A DNA stretch of 64,000 nt from assembly GCF_027580225.2 (NCBI RefSeq), contig NC_073354.2, positions 12,621,501-12,685,500 of the forward strand, read 5' to 3'. The number at the start of each line of letters is the position of its first letter. The first letter of the stretch is position 1. Positions 33,564-44,645 of this stretch are shown here, piece after piece. The stretch is from Misgurnus anguillicaudatus (taxonomy: Eukaryota > Chordata > Actinopteri > Cypriniformes > Cobitidae). The notes under the pieces were generated by a model. The model searched no databases, had not been told where the DNA came from, and worked only from the letters and a program-made list of their open reading frames with translations. A program made the position numbers and the translations under genes.

Positions 33564-33672
33564 CCCAGACAGCAGACGACTCCGGGCCGGACCCATACCG
33601 GATTTGTGCCAAAGTCAGCAGCTCTGGTGCGGATCCGGTGCAGATCTGGCCCAGAGTCGGCTGCTGTCTGGG
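33564..33672. repeat. Small foldback element (CCCAGACAGCAGACGACTC)
   Basis: CCCAGACAGCAGACGACTC at 33564 and GAGTCGGCTGCTGTCTGGG at 33654-33672 are inverted repeats with one mismatch. Between them, GGATCCGGTGCAGATCTGG-type units occur. A related fragment lies at 45637-45710. Confidence 0.85.
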
Positions 33673-33679
33673 AAGTAGC

Positions 33680-35150
33680 TTGGCTGTAGCAGTGAATGAC
33701 ACAAAAAACAGTTTAGTCCAACTAATGACAAGCAATAAAAGATTCTTTAGATACGATTTACAATAGGGTATTATAATAAAAAATCATAAACATATATTTC
33801 ATTAATAAAATGACAAGGGGAATAAAAATCTACCCTTATAAAAGAAAATAAAGGGGCGTTTCATCATATTTCTGTTTAAAAACATGCCTATTATACCTAT
33901 TTAATTTGGGAACCTTTTAATAATATGTTGGAGAAGTAAAGCATCACTTGATAAAGTAACTTGAAAAAGAAATCTGATTATGAAAGACACCCACCGGTAT
34001 CACTGCACACTCCTCTATACAGGTGCTCTCTGTATTGCTGGCTCATGCCTCCCAATGGGGCTGTTCTCTAAATGGGGACATTTAAACCCCACCGCACCAC
34101 TCTCTGCTTTCCCGACGGCAGCTGGGAGTCTATTTCACAAAACAGAGCTGTTTTAAATTAGATTATTTTACAGAAATTGGCCAGTGACCCCTTTAAAAGG
34201 CTATCCTATGGTGAGTGTGTATACACATGCTAAATTATTTACACCCTGAAACAAGTGCGGTGCGCTCCATGAATAAATGAAACCCGGAACGCTTTGCTCA
34301 CCGGATCACCCGTGGCTGCGGCTTCTAAACACACTTTAATCAACAGATAAATATTTCACCAGTTAACCAGGGATAGCATTTAAATTCATTCAACTCCTAA
34401 TTTGATTTGGTTTCATTTGAAGTTGGAAGCAGGGAGATAGTTTGATTTATTTTCATTTTATTTTTTGTGACAGACAGATATGCATTTAAGGCAACATGTT
34501 CATTACAAACAGTGTCTGGCATGGTAATTAGCTTTGCGCAAATGACTGTAAATTGATTTGAATGCGCTAGCAGTCAAGGCAACTCCTGTAATCATAGAAT
34601 CCAAATCTCTTTGACCTTAGAGCAGCTTTAAATCCATAAGACCCACTCTGAACCCTTTCAAACCCATTAAACGTGTGCGTTGTAGATTAGTCAGTAATTT
34701 AAGTTGCGTTTTGACATGTTTAATTGCACCGTAGTTTGCCGACAAAATTTCGTAGCTTAAACATTTTACATTCCATTGCGTCCTGGCAATTAGACCAAAT
34801 TAGCTACAGATATTGAAACAAAATGAAGGCTTTTGATTGGTTCAGCTCATTTTCATCAGCCTGAATGAAAGGTACTCGCAGGTCACAGTCACGCCTGACT
34901 TTCATATCTTCTGTCTCTTAGCTTTTCTATCTTGTGTGAGTATGTGTGTAAATGGCAATTTCTCTCTAATATCCTAATGGCTCAGATCAAAATTTCTGAG
35001 ATTTAAAGAGAGAGGGAGAGAAAGAGAGTGAGGGCGCCATTAGATTTGTAGACTTATATTTTTCAAGTCAGGAATTCAATTATCAATAGTGGACCTGCAG
35101 CCCTTAGATGCATACAAGTATGCATGTTTGCAAGTTAATAGTGTTTGTGT
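33680..35150. other. Unique sequence, candidate conserved non-coding block
   Basis: No transposon signature. The interval 34440-34880 has balanced composition with TTAATTA/TGTAAATTGATTT-like motifs and could be a conserved regulatory element of a nearby gene. This is inference from composition only. Confidence 0.3.
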
Positions 35151-35159
35151 TGGTAGATT

Positions 35160-35290
35160 TGGAGAATATTCTTTTCTTACTCTTAAAAAGCTGTGTTGTT
35201 TCATCCCATGTTTGAGTAAAATATACACAAACCCAACTTACCCTAGAAAATGTCCATATTTGACCCAATCATGTTTTTTTACAGTGTAAA
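35160..35290. repeat. GGGTTGTTTCA/AACCCAAC repeat fragment
   Basis: GTGTTGTTTCATCCCATGTT and AAAATATACACAAACCCAAC recur in diverged form at 35550-35660. Confidence 0.5.
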
Positions 35291-35489
35291 TGTAAGATAA
35301 AGTTTTTATCCAAAACTTTTGTCAGTATCTCTTTTGACAATCCAAGCTTTTCTCTACAGAACAGGAAAGAAGTTTTGTGCTTTGTCAGAGCTGCTATTTT
35401 TTTTAACAAAGCCTATAGTGACCACAAGCCATCAAGCTCCAAAAGGACCTATACAAACACCATCTAACACAATAACTGTGTGAGGAACA

Positions 35490-35745
35490 GATTAAAATTG
35501 GTCACTTTTTGCTGTAAATATAGCAACATCTCAGTTGTTATTGGGTTGTTAAACCCATAGTTGGGTAAAATATGGACAAACCCATCCACATAAATAAACC
35601 AATGCTGGTTTTTGTCTCAAATGCTGGGTTGTTTCAATCTATGTTTGGGTAACAATAACCCAACATAGGTTTATTACTAGTATTATTGTCCATATTCTTA
35701 TAGTCCATATTTTACCCAAATGTATTGAAACAAACCAGGATTTTT
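35490..35745. repeat. MITE-like repeat rich in TGGGTTGTT / AACCCA
   Basis: TTGGGTTGTTAAACCCATAG, AATATGGACAAACCCATCC and GCTGGGTTGTTTCAATC alternate with AACCCAACATAGG, giving a palindromic repeat familiar from fish genomes. Confidence 0.6.
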
Positions 35746-35852
35746 TTTGACATAATTAATGTATGTAATTGTGCATTTTTAACTTTTTAGCAATGATTTT
35801 TTTTGTCATTTGCTCACATGTCTCGTTATCCATTCAACACAAAAACACTATT

Positions 35853-36389
35853 AACTCGTTCCCCGCCAGGCATTTTTTGAAAAGTTGCCCGCCAGCATTT
35901 TTTGTGCTTTCACAAAGTTTTCACAAAATGCCTTCCAGAAAAATTTTCTTCTAAAAAATATAAACATACAAATATATCAAATGAAAGAGCAGACCATCTG
36001 CTTTCAAACAAACAATAAACAAACAAACAAAACGGGAAAAAAAAGTTTCATCCTATCCATATTTTTATCTCTGCTTATAAACTCTTACATATGGGTATTT
36101 TGTCTTTAAAAATACAATTTTATGGGCAAAAAGCTAAAATATATACTTTTTTGTGAAAGAATTTTGTTAAAGATTAGATTTAGAACGATTATCAAAACAT
36201 ACACAGAGTTTAAAATGAGTAAATATCGTTTTGGCTTCAGTTTTTTCATAAATTGGGTAAGTAGTTAAGTAAAGTAAATTAGTGGATAAACGCGCTATTG
36301 CAGATTAACATAAAAAAATCTTCAGAAACACTTTTTTATGCAAACGTTTTCTCTTAATTGACGAGATAATTGGCGGGGAAAGAATTAAA
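35853..36389. mobile_element. MITE with TTAACTCGTTCCCCGCCA ends (copy 1)
   Basis: TTAACTCGTTCCCCGCCAGG on the left and ATTGGCGGGGAAAGAATTAA on the right are terminal repeats. CTTAATTGACGAGATAA precedes the right end. Copy 2 lies at 47037-47509 and shares internal order (CAAACAAACAAA, TCATC(C/A)TATC, AACATACACAGAGTTT). Confidence 0.9.
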
Positions 36390-36546
36390 TGGGCACAAAC
36401 ACTAAAGACATAGGCGGAGTTTTGTGTTTGTGCTTAGGGCACCTACCGACAAACAAGGGTACTGAAATACTTTCAGATTACTTTGAGAAAGTGCAGCTTC
36501 ATGTTTTTTTAATACAGTTTAAATAAATGAAAACTATTTTAGCCCT

Positions 36547-36778
36547 TAAGGCGGAGTGCACGATTTCTGAAAAACGCTTTGGAAAAGGAAGTCGGGCCGA
36601 CTACCTAAACACACTTGTAGCCAGTCAGCAGTAAGGTGCGTGTCTACTAAACAACATTGTTGCCTGGGTTGCGGGTCTATCAAAAGAAGGTGCAGATTCT
36701 ATTGGAGCAGGAGCGTGTTTGTTTAGGTGATTTCAATTGTCAACATTGACTTTCAGAGATCATGGACCCTGCCTTTAA
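36547..36778. mobile_element. MITE with TTAAGGCGGAGT(C)CACGAT ends (copy 1)
   Basis: CCTTAAGGCGGAGTGCACGA on the left and ATCATGGACCCTGCCTTTAA on the right form terminal repeats. A better preserved copy lies at 61003-61226, sharing GGGCCGACTAC and GGCGTGTTTGTTTAGGTGAT-like segments. Confidence 0.8.
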
Positions 36779-38754
36779 GTTACTCAGTCTACAAATTAAA
36801 ATATTAATATTCAGACAAATAAAATATGACTTCTTATAATTATATTTCATTTATAGCTCAGACAACTCATAATTGCCTGTGGTATGGGGAGCAGTACCCC
36901 CCTGCCCCCCATACTCCTCCTAACTTTGCGTTCATACCAGACGCCAAGGAAACGAATAAATCATGCTATTCGCACGTAGTTAAACATTTTGAGTTAACTC
37001 GCTTCATTCGTGCATGAAATTTGCGAAATTTGCAATTGGAGATTTGAGAGCTAGGGCATTTTAGGCGGTTTCTCGGATAAGGTTTAGATTAATCCAGGAC
37101 TAGGCCTTAGTTTTATAAGAACATTTAATTAGTTTGTACAAAAATACATCTGAAAACTACTGATGTACATATTGAGACAAAACAATGGTACTGATATACT
37201 TTAAAATATGTCAATGCAAGCTTTTTTTATTAAGACTGAAAAAAAAATTATTCATTCAATTTACTAAATTTTTTAAGGTGAGTGGTTGGAATCAATTTAT
37301 TTAAGTTACATTTAAACAAAAGTTTTTTGTTTTGTTTTGTATTCCTATTTTTTTTGTTTTATTGTTTAAAGGGACACTTCACCCATTTGCATTAAGCTTT
37401 GTATAATTAGAACCCCAGTCATGTTTTTGAATGGTCGTGCATCATTACCTCTGTTTCCCCGGAGAAATATGGATTTCAGTGTTGCACTTCCTTCTTTCAA
37501 TGATGTAAAAATCATCATTTTGCATCATTGACAACGTGATCTCATGAGAATACGTGTGTACTTTTACGTATCAGTGTGGTTGTACAATACGTACATATAC
37601 TTACGATTAAAACACACTAAAACGTACAATATCAACGTTTTGACAGGACTAATACGTAAATTATTTACGTATTTACAGCTTTACAAACGTACAAATTTGT
37701 ACGCAAGTTATTCCTATTTATAAATATTAAAATCGCGGGCATTGGCGTTTCTTACTCATAACAATGACATGTTTTCAGTCATATTTTCTGACTTATTTAT
37801 TTAAGACGGTTTACCCATTTACCTAATGAAATGATTATGATATTCAGAGAATTTCACAATATTTAACATTTTAAAACTAAAATTAATAGCATTTCTGTAT
37901 TAATATTTATTTTGTTTGCCATGACACACAAAAACGCGTTTTCTCCTCCTGTCTTCTATGCATACGTTATTATTACTACAAAGCAATAATTACAACAAAA
38001 TACAACATAAATTCACAAAAGATGTTACTTTTATTCATTTGCTGTAATCCACATCTTTAAAATTCATACGATTGCGAGGAACAGATCCAAATTCAGCCCT
38101 TTATCCAGCGATTTTGAGTTCTCATCAGCAACCGTAGTCAAATCGCGCGTTCGTTAATGTGAATTCAAATATCCCGCCTCAAGAAGCTTTACGACACATT
38201 GCTTTATGGCAGTGATATCAAAAGCTCATTGGCTGTTTGAGTGCCACATGACATATTTGCGTCATTTCCATTTCCGTTGGTGTACGTTTGAAATTAAAAA
38301 AGCGCGCCGTGACAGAGGGAGGCCAGATCAACGCTGATCAAACTCTTGGATTAATAACTTTAATACTTCTCTTTACTTTACTTCATATACTCCAGAGAGG
38401 ACCTTGGCTGCAGCACATCATCATTTTAACTACTTTTGGTACTGATTTTAATATTCGCAATAAATAAGTTGTTGTGATTACACTTGTCTGTCTGTTATGA
38501 TTTTTTAAACAGTAACGTTAAATGATTTTAATAAACTGTCTTGCGTAGGACTGTAGCACCTTAAATTATCTTTGAATGCTATATTGTTACTAATATGTTC
38601 CTAAACATATCTGTTCGTTACGTTGCATAATTCTAAAAAAATACATTACGTATTTAAACATTTTGTATAAAAAGAGTTTGGGTTTAGGGCAGGGCTGGAC
38701 TGGACTGGAACAAAAATTTGCCCCTGGCATTTTGGCCCAAACCGGCCCACACTA

Positions 38755-39203
38755 CATTGCAAAAATGTATTTTCAAGAAAAAAAAATCTTAGTATTTTTG
38801 TCTTGTTTTCAGTAAAAATATCTAAAAAATCCTAAATTAAGATGCTTTTTCTTGATGAAAATTACCCAAGAAAATAAGTCTAGTTTTAAGACCAAAAATA
38901 TTAAATTTAAGTGATTTTGTGCATAAAACAAGCAAAAAAATCTGCCAATGAGGTAAGCAAAAAATCTTGAACATTTTCTTAAACACTAAATGCAAAGCTT
39001 ACCCCATTGGCAGATTTTTTTGCTTGTTTTATGCACAAAATCACTTAAATTTAAATTTTTTGGTGTAAAAACTAGACTTATTTTCTTGGGTCATTTTGCT
39101 TATTAAGAAAAACCATCTTATTTTAAGAATTTTTAGATATTTTTTACTGAAAACAAGACAAAAATACTAAGATTTTTTTTCTTGAAAATCATTTTTTGCA
39201 GTG
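38755..39203. mobile_element. Complete palindromic element inside layer 4, TA target
   Basis: The ends CATTGCAAAAATG and CATTTTTTGCAGTG are flanked by TA at 38753-38754 and 39204-39205. The two arms of about 200 bp are inverted copies (AGTCTAGTTTT / AAAACTAGACTTATTTTCTT, AATCTGCCAATG / CATTGGCAGATT). A TA target suggests a Tc1/mariner-type or similar integrase. A half copy lies at 9690-10365. Confidence 0.88.
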
Positions 39204-39354
39204 TATAATTACAAACACCACCCTTTTTGCAAGCCTTTAAATATGTAGCAATAGCAACTCCAATTCCATAAAAGCACTAAACCCAATTAATAGCAGAAAA
39301 GAGTGAGAGTTGACACAACAAACACTTCTAGAACATGTTATTTATTAGTTTAGT

Positions 39355-39453
39355 TTAGTTTAGTTTAGTTTAGTTTAGTTTAGTTTAGTTTAGTTTAGTT
39401 TAGTTTAGTTTAGTTTAGTTTAGTTTAGTTTAGTTTAGTTTAGTTTAGTTTAG
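39355..39453. repeat. (TTTAG)n microsatellite
   Basis: About 20 units of TTTAG/AGTTT lie inside nest layer 4, with almost no interruptions. Confidence 0.97.
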
Positions 39454-40131
39454 TAATCCACACTTATGAATCCTAAAACAAGCTATTGGCAAAATTTGCC
39501 ATTGAATTGCTGACTTTTTACAAAATACAAGTCCTGCTTACAGCAATATTGAAAACGGATTATTACTTGCAGTACTTACTGTACAGGAAGTATTCCTACA
39601 TTCACTGAACTAAACTTGTGTGATTACAGTAATAGAGATTTTTAAGATTATCGGTCAAATGTGTTGTTATATACAAAAAACATATCTTTTTCTGTAAGCA
39701 GATCTCCTGGATTGTTTGATTTTGCTTGAAGAGAAATTATACGTTTTGAAACAGACAATCAACGAAAAATCTACGAATCAGATACAATCTCGTAGTCACA
39801 GAGCAAAGAGTGCAATTATTTTATTGCAGCTTTATCACCAAAATTGTGTGTTTTTGACTCAGTTTTATCAAGGGGTATCTATCTAAACTTGTGTTTTGAA
39901 AGCAGTTCTGCTTACCGCAGCCAGCCACTAACGTTACACTCACTTATCTCTCGTCTCTCTCCCTCTCCTCACTGACACACTTTGCGTGCTGGTGCTGCGC
40001 TGCCAGTGCCACCGCCGCCACCATCATCATCATCATCACCAGCGACGCGAGTTGAAGGTCCTGCTGTGTTATTTTACCACATTTTGCAGCGTCTACTGAA
40101 GAGCCTGTTTCTCCTTGCGTGTTATCTCTCT

Positions 40132-40978
40132 GGCTGCGTCCGAAACCGCATACTGTATAGTAGGTACTGAATTAGATGAAGTACCTACTTACTTGGCGTT
40201 AAAACAGTAGGTACTGTATAGTATGAATCCTGGTAGTATGAATGAGATTCGGACGTACTACATCCGCCATGTTGTTACATCACGTGACATACGTCGTCAT
40301 CACGTCCTGTCATTTCAGCGCGAAAACAGCCGCGTGCCTCTTCTTCTTCGTTGGATAACTCCTCGTCCGGGGCATCATGGGATAGTGAAGCGTCCATCGT
40401 ATGCACACTGCAAAATCTAACCGGAAGTAGTAGGTCATCCGGGTACTTTTTGCATACTGTTTTTCGAATACTATGGCTGCGTCCGAAACCGCATACTGTA
40501 TAGTAGGTACTGAATTAGATGAAGTACCTACTTACTTGGCGTTAAAACAGTAGGTACTGTATAGTATGAATCCTGGTAGTATGAATGAGATTCGGACGTA
40601 CTACATCCGCCATGTTGCTACATCACGTGACATACATCGTCATCACGTCATGTCATTTCAGCGCGAAAACAGCCGCGTGCCTCTTCTTCTTCGTTGGATA
40701 ACTCCTCGTCCGGGGCATCATGGGATAGTGAAGCGTCCATCGTATGCACACTGCAAAATCTAACCGGAAGTAGTAGGTCATCCGGGTACTTTTCGCATAC
40801 TGTTTTTCGAATACTATGTATTCGGACATACTACTCGCCTCGCCTACTGCTTTTTGCGTACTATATAGTATGTAGTAGGCGGTTTCGGACGCAGCATATG
40901 TATTCGGACATACTACTCGCCTCGCCTACTGCTTTTCGCGTACTATATAGTATGTAGTAGGCGGTTTCGGACGCAGCA
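40132..40978. mobile_element. GGCTGCGTCCGAAACCGC element, 9-bp TSD, internally duplicated
   Basis: GGCTGCGTCCGAAACCGC and GGCGGTTTCGGACGCAGCA are terminal repeats. TATCTCTCT is duplicated at 40123-40131 and 40979-40987 (9 bp). The first 343 bp (40132-40474) are repeated at 40475-40817 with only a handful of differences, and the last ~82 bp (40818-40899) are repeated at 40900-40978. Both duplicated frames at 40223 and 40566 are shadows of the repeat. Confidence 0.9.
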
Positions 40979-41164
40979 TATCTCTCTATTTTGACACGTG
41001 ATCTGACCGACGACGCATGCTCGCTTGCACAGAGACCAAAGCGGTGATTGGGCCAGCTTAATGTCAATCAAAAATAACCAATGGGCTGCTGCTGAGTGGG
41101 CCGGTCTATCTAGCAGTGGCGGTTCTACACGGAGGCCAAGGGTGGCCCGTGCCTCTGTAGACAT

Positions 41165-42905
41165 CAGAGGTGTAAAGTACTCGAGTAAATGTACTTCGTT
41201 ACTGTACTTAAGTATTTTTTGGGCTACTTTGTACTTGTACTGAGTATCAAAAATATAGGCAACTTTTACTCTCTACTCAATTACATTTTTGATTGGGTAT
41301 TTGTACTCTTTACTCCACTACATTTGAAATGACACTTAACGTTACTCGCTACATTGTTTATTCGTCAAATAAAAACGAGACGAAAGTGTCAGAGTGTGAT
41401 GATGGATAGAATCTGTGGTCGCGAGGTTACACGCACACACACAACTGAGGGACTTCATTGGCGCTACGCGGGGCAATCGTATGAAATCAAAGTACTGCGA
41501 GAGCAAATCAAATGCATATGGAGAAGTTTTGTCTTGCGGTACTTTGATGTCAAACGCTGAACGGCTTGCATTGAGCCACCGTAGCGGGACATCTGCGTGC
41601 TGCGTATGTCATAAACTGTAGAGAAAAGTTCGCGTCTGGTCCGAGAGAAGAGACAAAGAGCAAACATGGATGCATATCACATTTGCTTCAGTCAAGGGAC
41701 CCTTTGTTAAACATGTGATGCTACAATCAAAACAAAAGTGATGCGCGATCGCAGGAGGGTCATCCCGCAACTCAAAGGCAAGCACAAATGTTTATATACT
41801 CTGACGCTACTTTATCAGCTAACCTGAGCTGGTTACATAACTTGATATAACTTACTATATAAGCCAAAATAAACCAGCGATGTCCTGTACTGATTGCCCG
41901 AGTAACTTAAGTACATTATAAGATTGATAATAAGTGTACAATTTCACTGTCCTCAAATTTAACCAAGTATGCTGTAATGTATTTACTGTAAAGAGGGATG
42001 CATGACGGAAGAAATGTAGTGCACTTAATGTGAGATAGTGGTGTTACGTCTACTACATGTGTTTACAATTAATCTTTCAAATGAACAACTTCACGTTTTT
42101 AATATGCATTATCATATTTCTGTTAGTGTAATTTTCGTTTACAGGAATTTTTTAAATATTAAAATTATATCTTTTTTAGGATAGGCCTATATAAGAATAT
42201 TTGGTAATGTTAACAAGATTTTAATAAAGTAATTGTTGAAATTAACATTAACAAAGATGAATAAATGCTGTATAAGTGCAGTTCATTATTAGTTCATGTT
42301 AACTAATGTAGCTAACTAATGTCAACTAATGAACCTTATTGTAAAGTGTTACCATATGTTTATATCACAAAGTTAGGCTATATATTTTTCAGCATGGCAC
42401 ATTCAAGTACACAATGACACTAGACTAAAATTAAATGGGTTTAAATTAAATTGAATGTAGATTTCTAGACTAAAATCTCATGGCATTTAGTTGAATAAAA
42501 CTAGACTAAAACTAAATCAATTCAGATGACAAAAATATGACTAAAACTTAATTCAGTTTTTGTCAAAAGACTATCACTATGTTTAATCTGTGTTTGTTCT
42601 GCCAGGTCAAAATTTTGAGGAGTTTGATTTCTTTTCTATATTAGAAAATAAAACCTCATAAATAAACTTTCTTAGTTTTCACTGCCCAGATCTACAATGT
42701 CTCTTTGTGTTGAGGACTAGTGCATCTTTGAGCCAACATTCAGTACGAGTAAAAATACTTGAGTACTTTTAAATTGGGTTACTTTAATACTTTTACTCAA
42801 GTCGTATTGAAATTGGTAACTTGTAACTTGTAGTGGAGTAATTTTTACAGTAAGGAATTTGTACTTTTACTCAAGTATGGCTTTCAGCTACTCTTTACAC
42901 CTCTG
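41165..42905. mobile_element. Nest layer 6: hAT with TSD GTAGACAT
   Basis: The ends CAGAGGTGTAAAGTACTCGA and CTACTCTTTACACCTCTG, and perfect GTAGACAT at 41157-41164 and 42906-42913, define it. Both sides are full of ACTTAAGTA / TACTTTTACTCAAGTA subterminal repeats. The 1741-bp interior has no continuous transposase frame. Confidence 0.94.
42205..42353. repeat. Possible further inserted repeat in layer 6
   Basis: TTAACATTAACAAAGATGAA.. to ..ACTAATGAACCTTATTGTAA, then AGTGTTACC, resembles a common fish repeat beginning GGTAACACTTTACAATAAGG. It would be an eighth layer, but the second terminus is unclear. Confidence 0.5.
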
Positions 42906-43530
42906 GTAGACATGTCCCTGGCCACCCCTGTGGCCACCCCGTGCTGACCAAATAAAAAAGTATAAATGTATTTAGATTTTACACGCGAGCGCCAAAAGCG
43001 GAACGTTCTACACCGGCAAATTAGAGCGGCGCTCCCAATCACTGTAGCCGGCTGCGGGAGATGCTCGGCGAATTTGTTCCTAATCCCCCGATATTGAGAA
43101 TGTGTATGCAGGTTTGGGCACTGGTAAGGACTCTAGCTGACTTGACATTGGGACACTGTTCACTTTTTCTCCTGTGACGTGGCTGCTTAAAAGCGCTGTA
43201 ATTATGTATGCTCTTACATATACGTGCATACAATTGGAGGAATTTAATTAAATGTTACATATAAAAATTTTTACAATTTAAAATAAATATTATTTTAAAT
43301 ACTGATTAGATTGTGGTCCCTAACTGTCTAGCAATGTGTGTTTATATGTAAACTAAAACAAACGCTTGTCTTTATAAAAGTTTGCATTTCATAAAGTTTA
43401 TTGAGTAGGCTCACATGATTATCGGTTGGGGGGCTTTAGAAAAGAGCCAAGCTCCCCTTTTGCACCTGCACTCACTCTTGTATTAAATACATATTTATAT
43501 GATTGTAAAGTAAAATAAAGTTTACAGGGC

Positions 43531-43752
43531 AGTTTCCCGGAAAGGGATTAGACTAGTCCTAGACTAAAATAAATGTAAGAGCTGTCCAAACTGAAAACAA
43601 CTTGCAATGCCATATCTTAAAATACACCAGTGCCCTTTGTTTTGCTTCAAAATGCACACAAGTAATGTATTTAGTAAGGCATGTTTGTTAAAACTAGTTA
43701 TATTTCCTAATTAAACTATAAGGCCTAGTCCTGTTTTAAACTAATTCCTGTA
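43531..43752. mobile_element. Degraded second copy of the layer-0 family
   Basis: AGTTTCCCGGAAAGGGATTA, then GACTAGTCCTAGAC, and later AGGCCTAGTCCTGTTTTAAAC are diverged counterparts of the layer-0 ends. It sits in layer 5. Confidence 0.75.
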
Positions 43753-44645
43753 ACCACCCCTATTATCTTTAAATATAATTTCTTGCAATTTTTTATGTGC
43801 CCCTCTGGTAAAACACTGGCCCCTCATTGGCCCCCCTAGTGAAATTTGTCTAGAACCGCCACTGCTATCTAGGAAAAAAAGGACGATGACTGGGCCGGGC
43901 AGTCATTGGGCCAGCTTAATGTCATTAAAAAAATAACCAATGGGCTGCTGCTTAAATGTCAGTGGGCCGGTCTGTCTAGAAAAAAAGACGCTAACTGGGC
44001 TGCTCAGCAGATGTAGCGGCCCAAAAAGTACGTCGGCCCACCGGGAAACTGCCCGGTGTGCCAGATGGCCAGTCCGCCCCTGGTTTAGGGTAAGGTTTGG
44101 GGTAGGTTAAGGTGGTAACATATCGCTAAAATGGTTCAAAAGAAATTATACAGCAATCTTTATGGAATAAAAAATACGTTAATGTTTTACGTTTATTAGC
44201 TGTCAAAACGTAATAATGCTACGTTTAAATGTTGTAAATATGTCTACATTGTACGTTTTAGCATCTTTTAAACATACAAAAAATACGTTTTTTGTTGTTT
44301 ACAGTTACGTGTAAATACTACGTATTAACAGTGAGACCAGGCTGTCATTGAAAGAAGGAAGTCCTATATCTTTGTAGAGGGGATGAGACTACAAACACTC
44401 CTTTTCTCGGTCAAATAGGCACCAAATTCTACATTTATGTTACATTTCCACTACAAATATGATCCTCTTTTTATATAGATTAATGATTCCACGGGTGAAA
44501 TGCTCCTTTAAGTGTAGCTTAAATAAATTGATTGCAACCACTTACCTTAAAAAAATTGAGTAAATTAAATGAATAATTTTTTTAAGTGCACACTTATACA
44601 TGCATTTTAGCTGGGGACTAGAGTTAAGCCCTGTCCGGGAAACCG

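Larger units (their letters stand above)
41114..43864. mobile_element. Nest layer 5: hAT with TSD CTATCTAG
   Basis: The ends CAGTGGCGGTTCTACAC and GTCTAGAACCGCCACTG are inverted, with CTATCTAG at 41106-41113 and 43865-43872. Right subterminal GGCCCCTCATTGGCCCC is characteristic of this family. It holds layer 6 and a degraded layer-0-type repeat. No transposase is recognised. Confidence 0.93.
38690..44082. mobile_element. Nest layer 4: hAT with TSD GTTTAGGG
   Basis: CAGGGCTGGACTGGACTGG on the left and GGCCAGTCCGCCCCTG on the right are hAT-like ends. GTTTAGGG is perfectly duplicated at 38682-38689 and 44083-44090. GGCCCA-rich subterminal repeats are present at both sides. Its own sequence includes a ~75-bp duplication (41046-41113 and 43903-43979, TTGGGCCAGCTTAATGTCA), now separated by layer 5. 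No transposase frame remains. Confidence 0.93.
37531..44345. mobile_element. Nest layer 3: ACA(G/A)C(C)TGGTCTCA element, TSD CATTG
   Basis: The left end ACAACGTGATCTCATGAGAA, then TACGTGTGTAC, and the right end TACGTATTAACAGTGAGACC, then AGGCTGT, are imperfect inverted repeats. CATTG at 37526-37530 and 44346-44350 is a 5-bp duplication. TACGT motifs in both orientations fill its sides. Confidence 0.82.
37366..44511. mobile_element. Nest layer 2: MITE with TTTAAAGGGACACTTCACCC ends
   Basis: TTTAAAGGGACACTTCACCC at 37366 pairs with CCACGGGTGAAATGCTCCTT at the right. CACTTCCTTCTTTCAATGAT before the insertion and ATTGAAAGAAGGAAGTCC after it are the two sides of its internal hairpin. Layer 3 interrupted that hairpin after CATTG. 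Confidence 0.88.
37236..44590. mobile_element. Nest layer 1: foldback MITE split apart
   Basis: The arm 37241-37310 (TTATTCATTCAATTTACTAA.. GAATCAATTTATTTAAGTTA) is the reverse complement, with few mismatches, of 44514-44583 (CTTAAATAAATTGATTGCAA .. AAATGAATAATTTTTTT). The two arms are now 7.2 kb apart because layer 2 went into the loop. Confidence 0.85.
37066..44645. mobile_element. Nest layer 0: host with CGGTTTC(C)CGG ends
   Basis: CGGTTTCTCGGATAAGG, then GATTAATCCAGGACTAGGCC, forms the left part. AGGGACTAG-like sequence and CCCTGTCCGGGAAACCG (to 44645) form the right end. Everything from about 37236 to 44590 was inserted into it. A degraded second copy of the same family lies inside the nest at 43531-43752. 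Confidence 0.8.

Noticed and set aside
40223..40763. Two nearly identical 65-codon frames suggesting a duplicated gene
   Set aside because: They sit in the 343-bp duplicated part of a DNA element and include its terminal sequence. No independent coding evidence.
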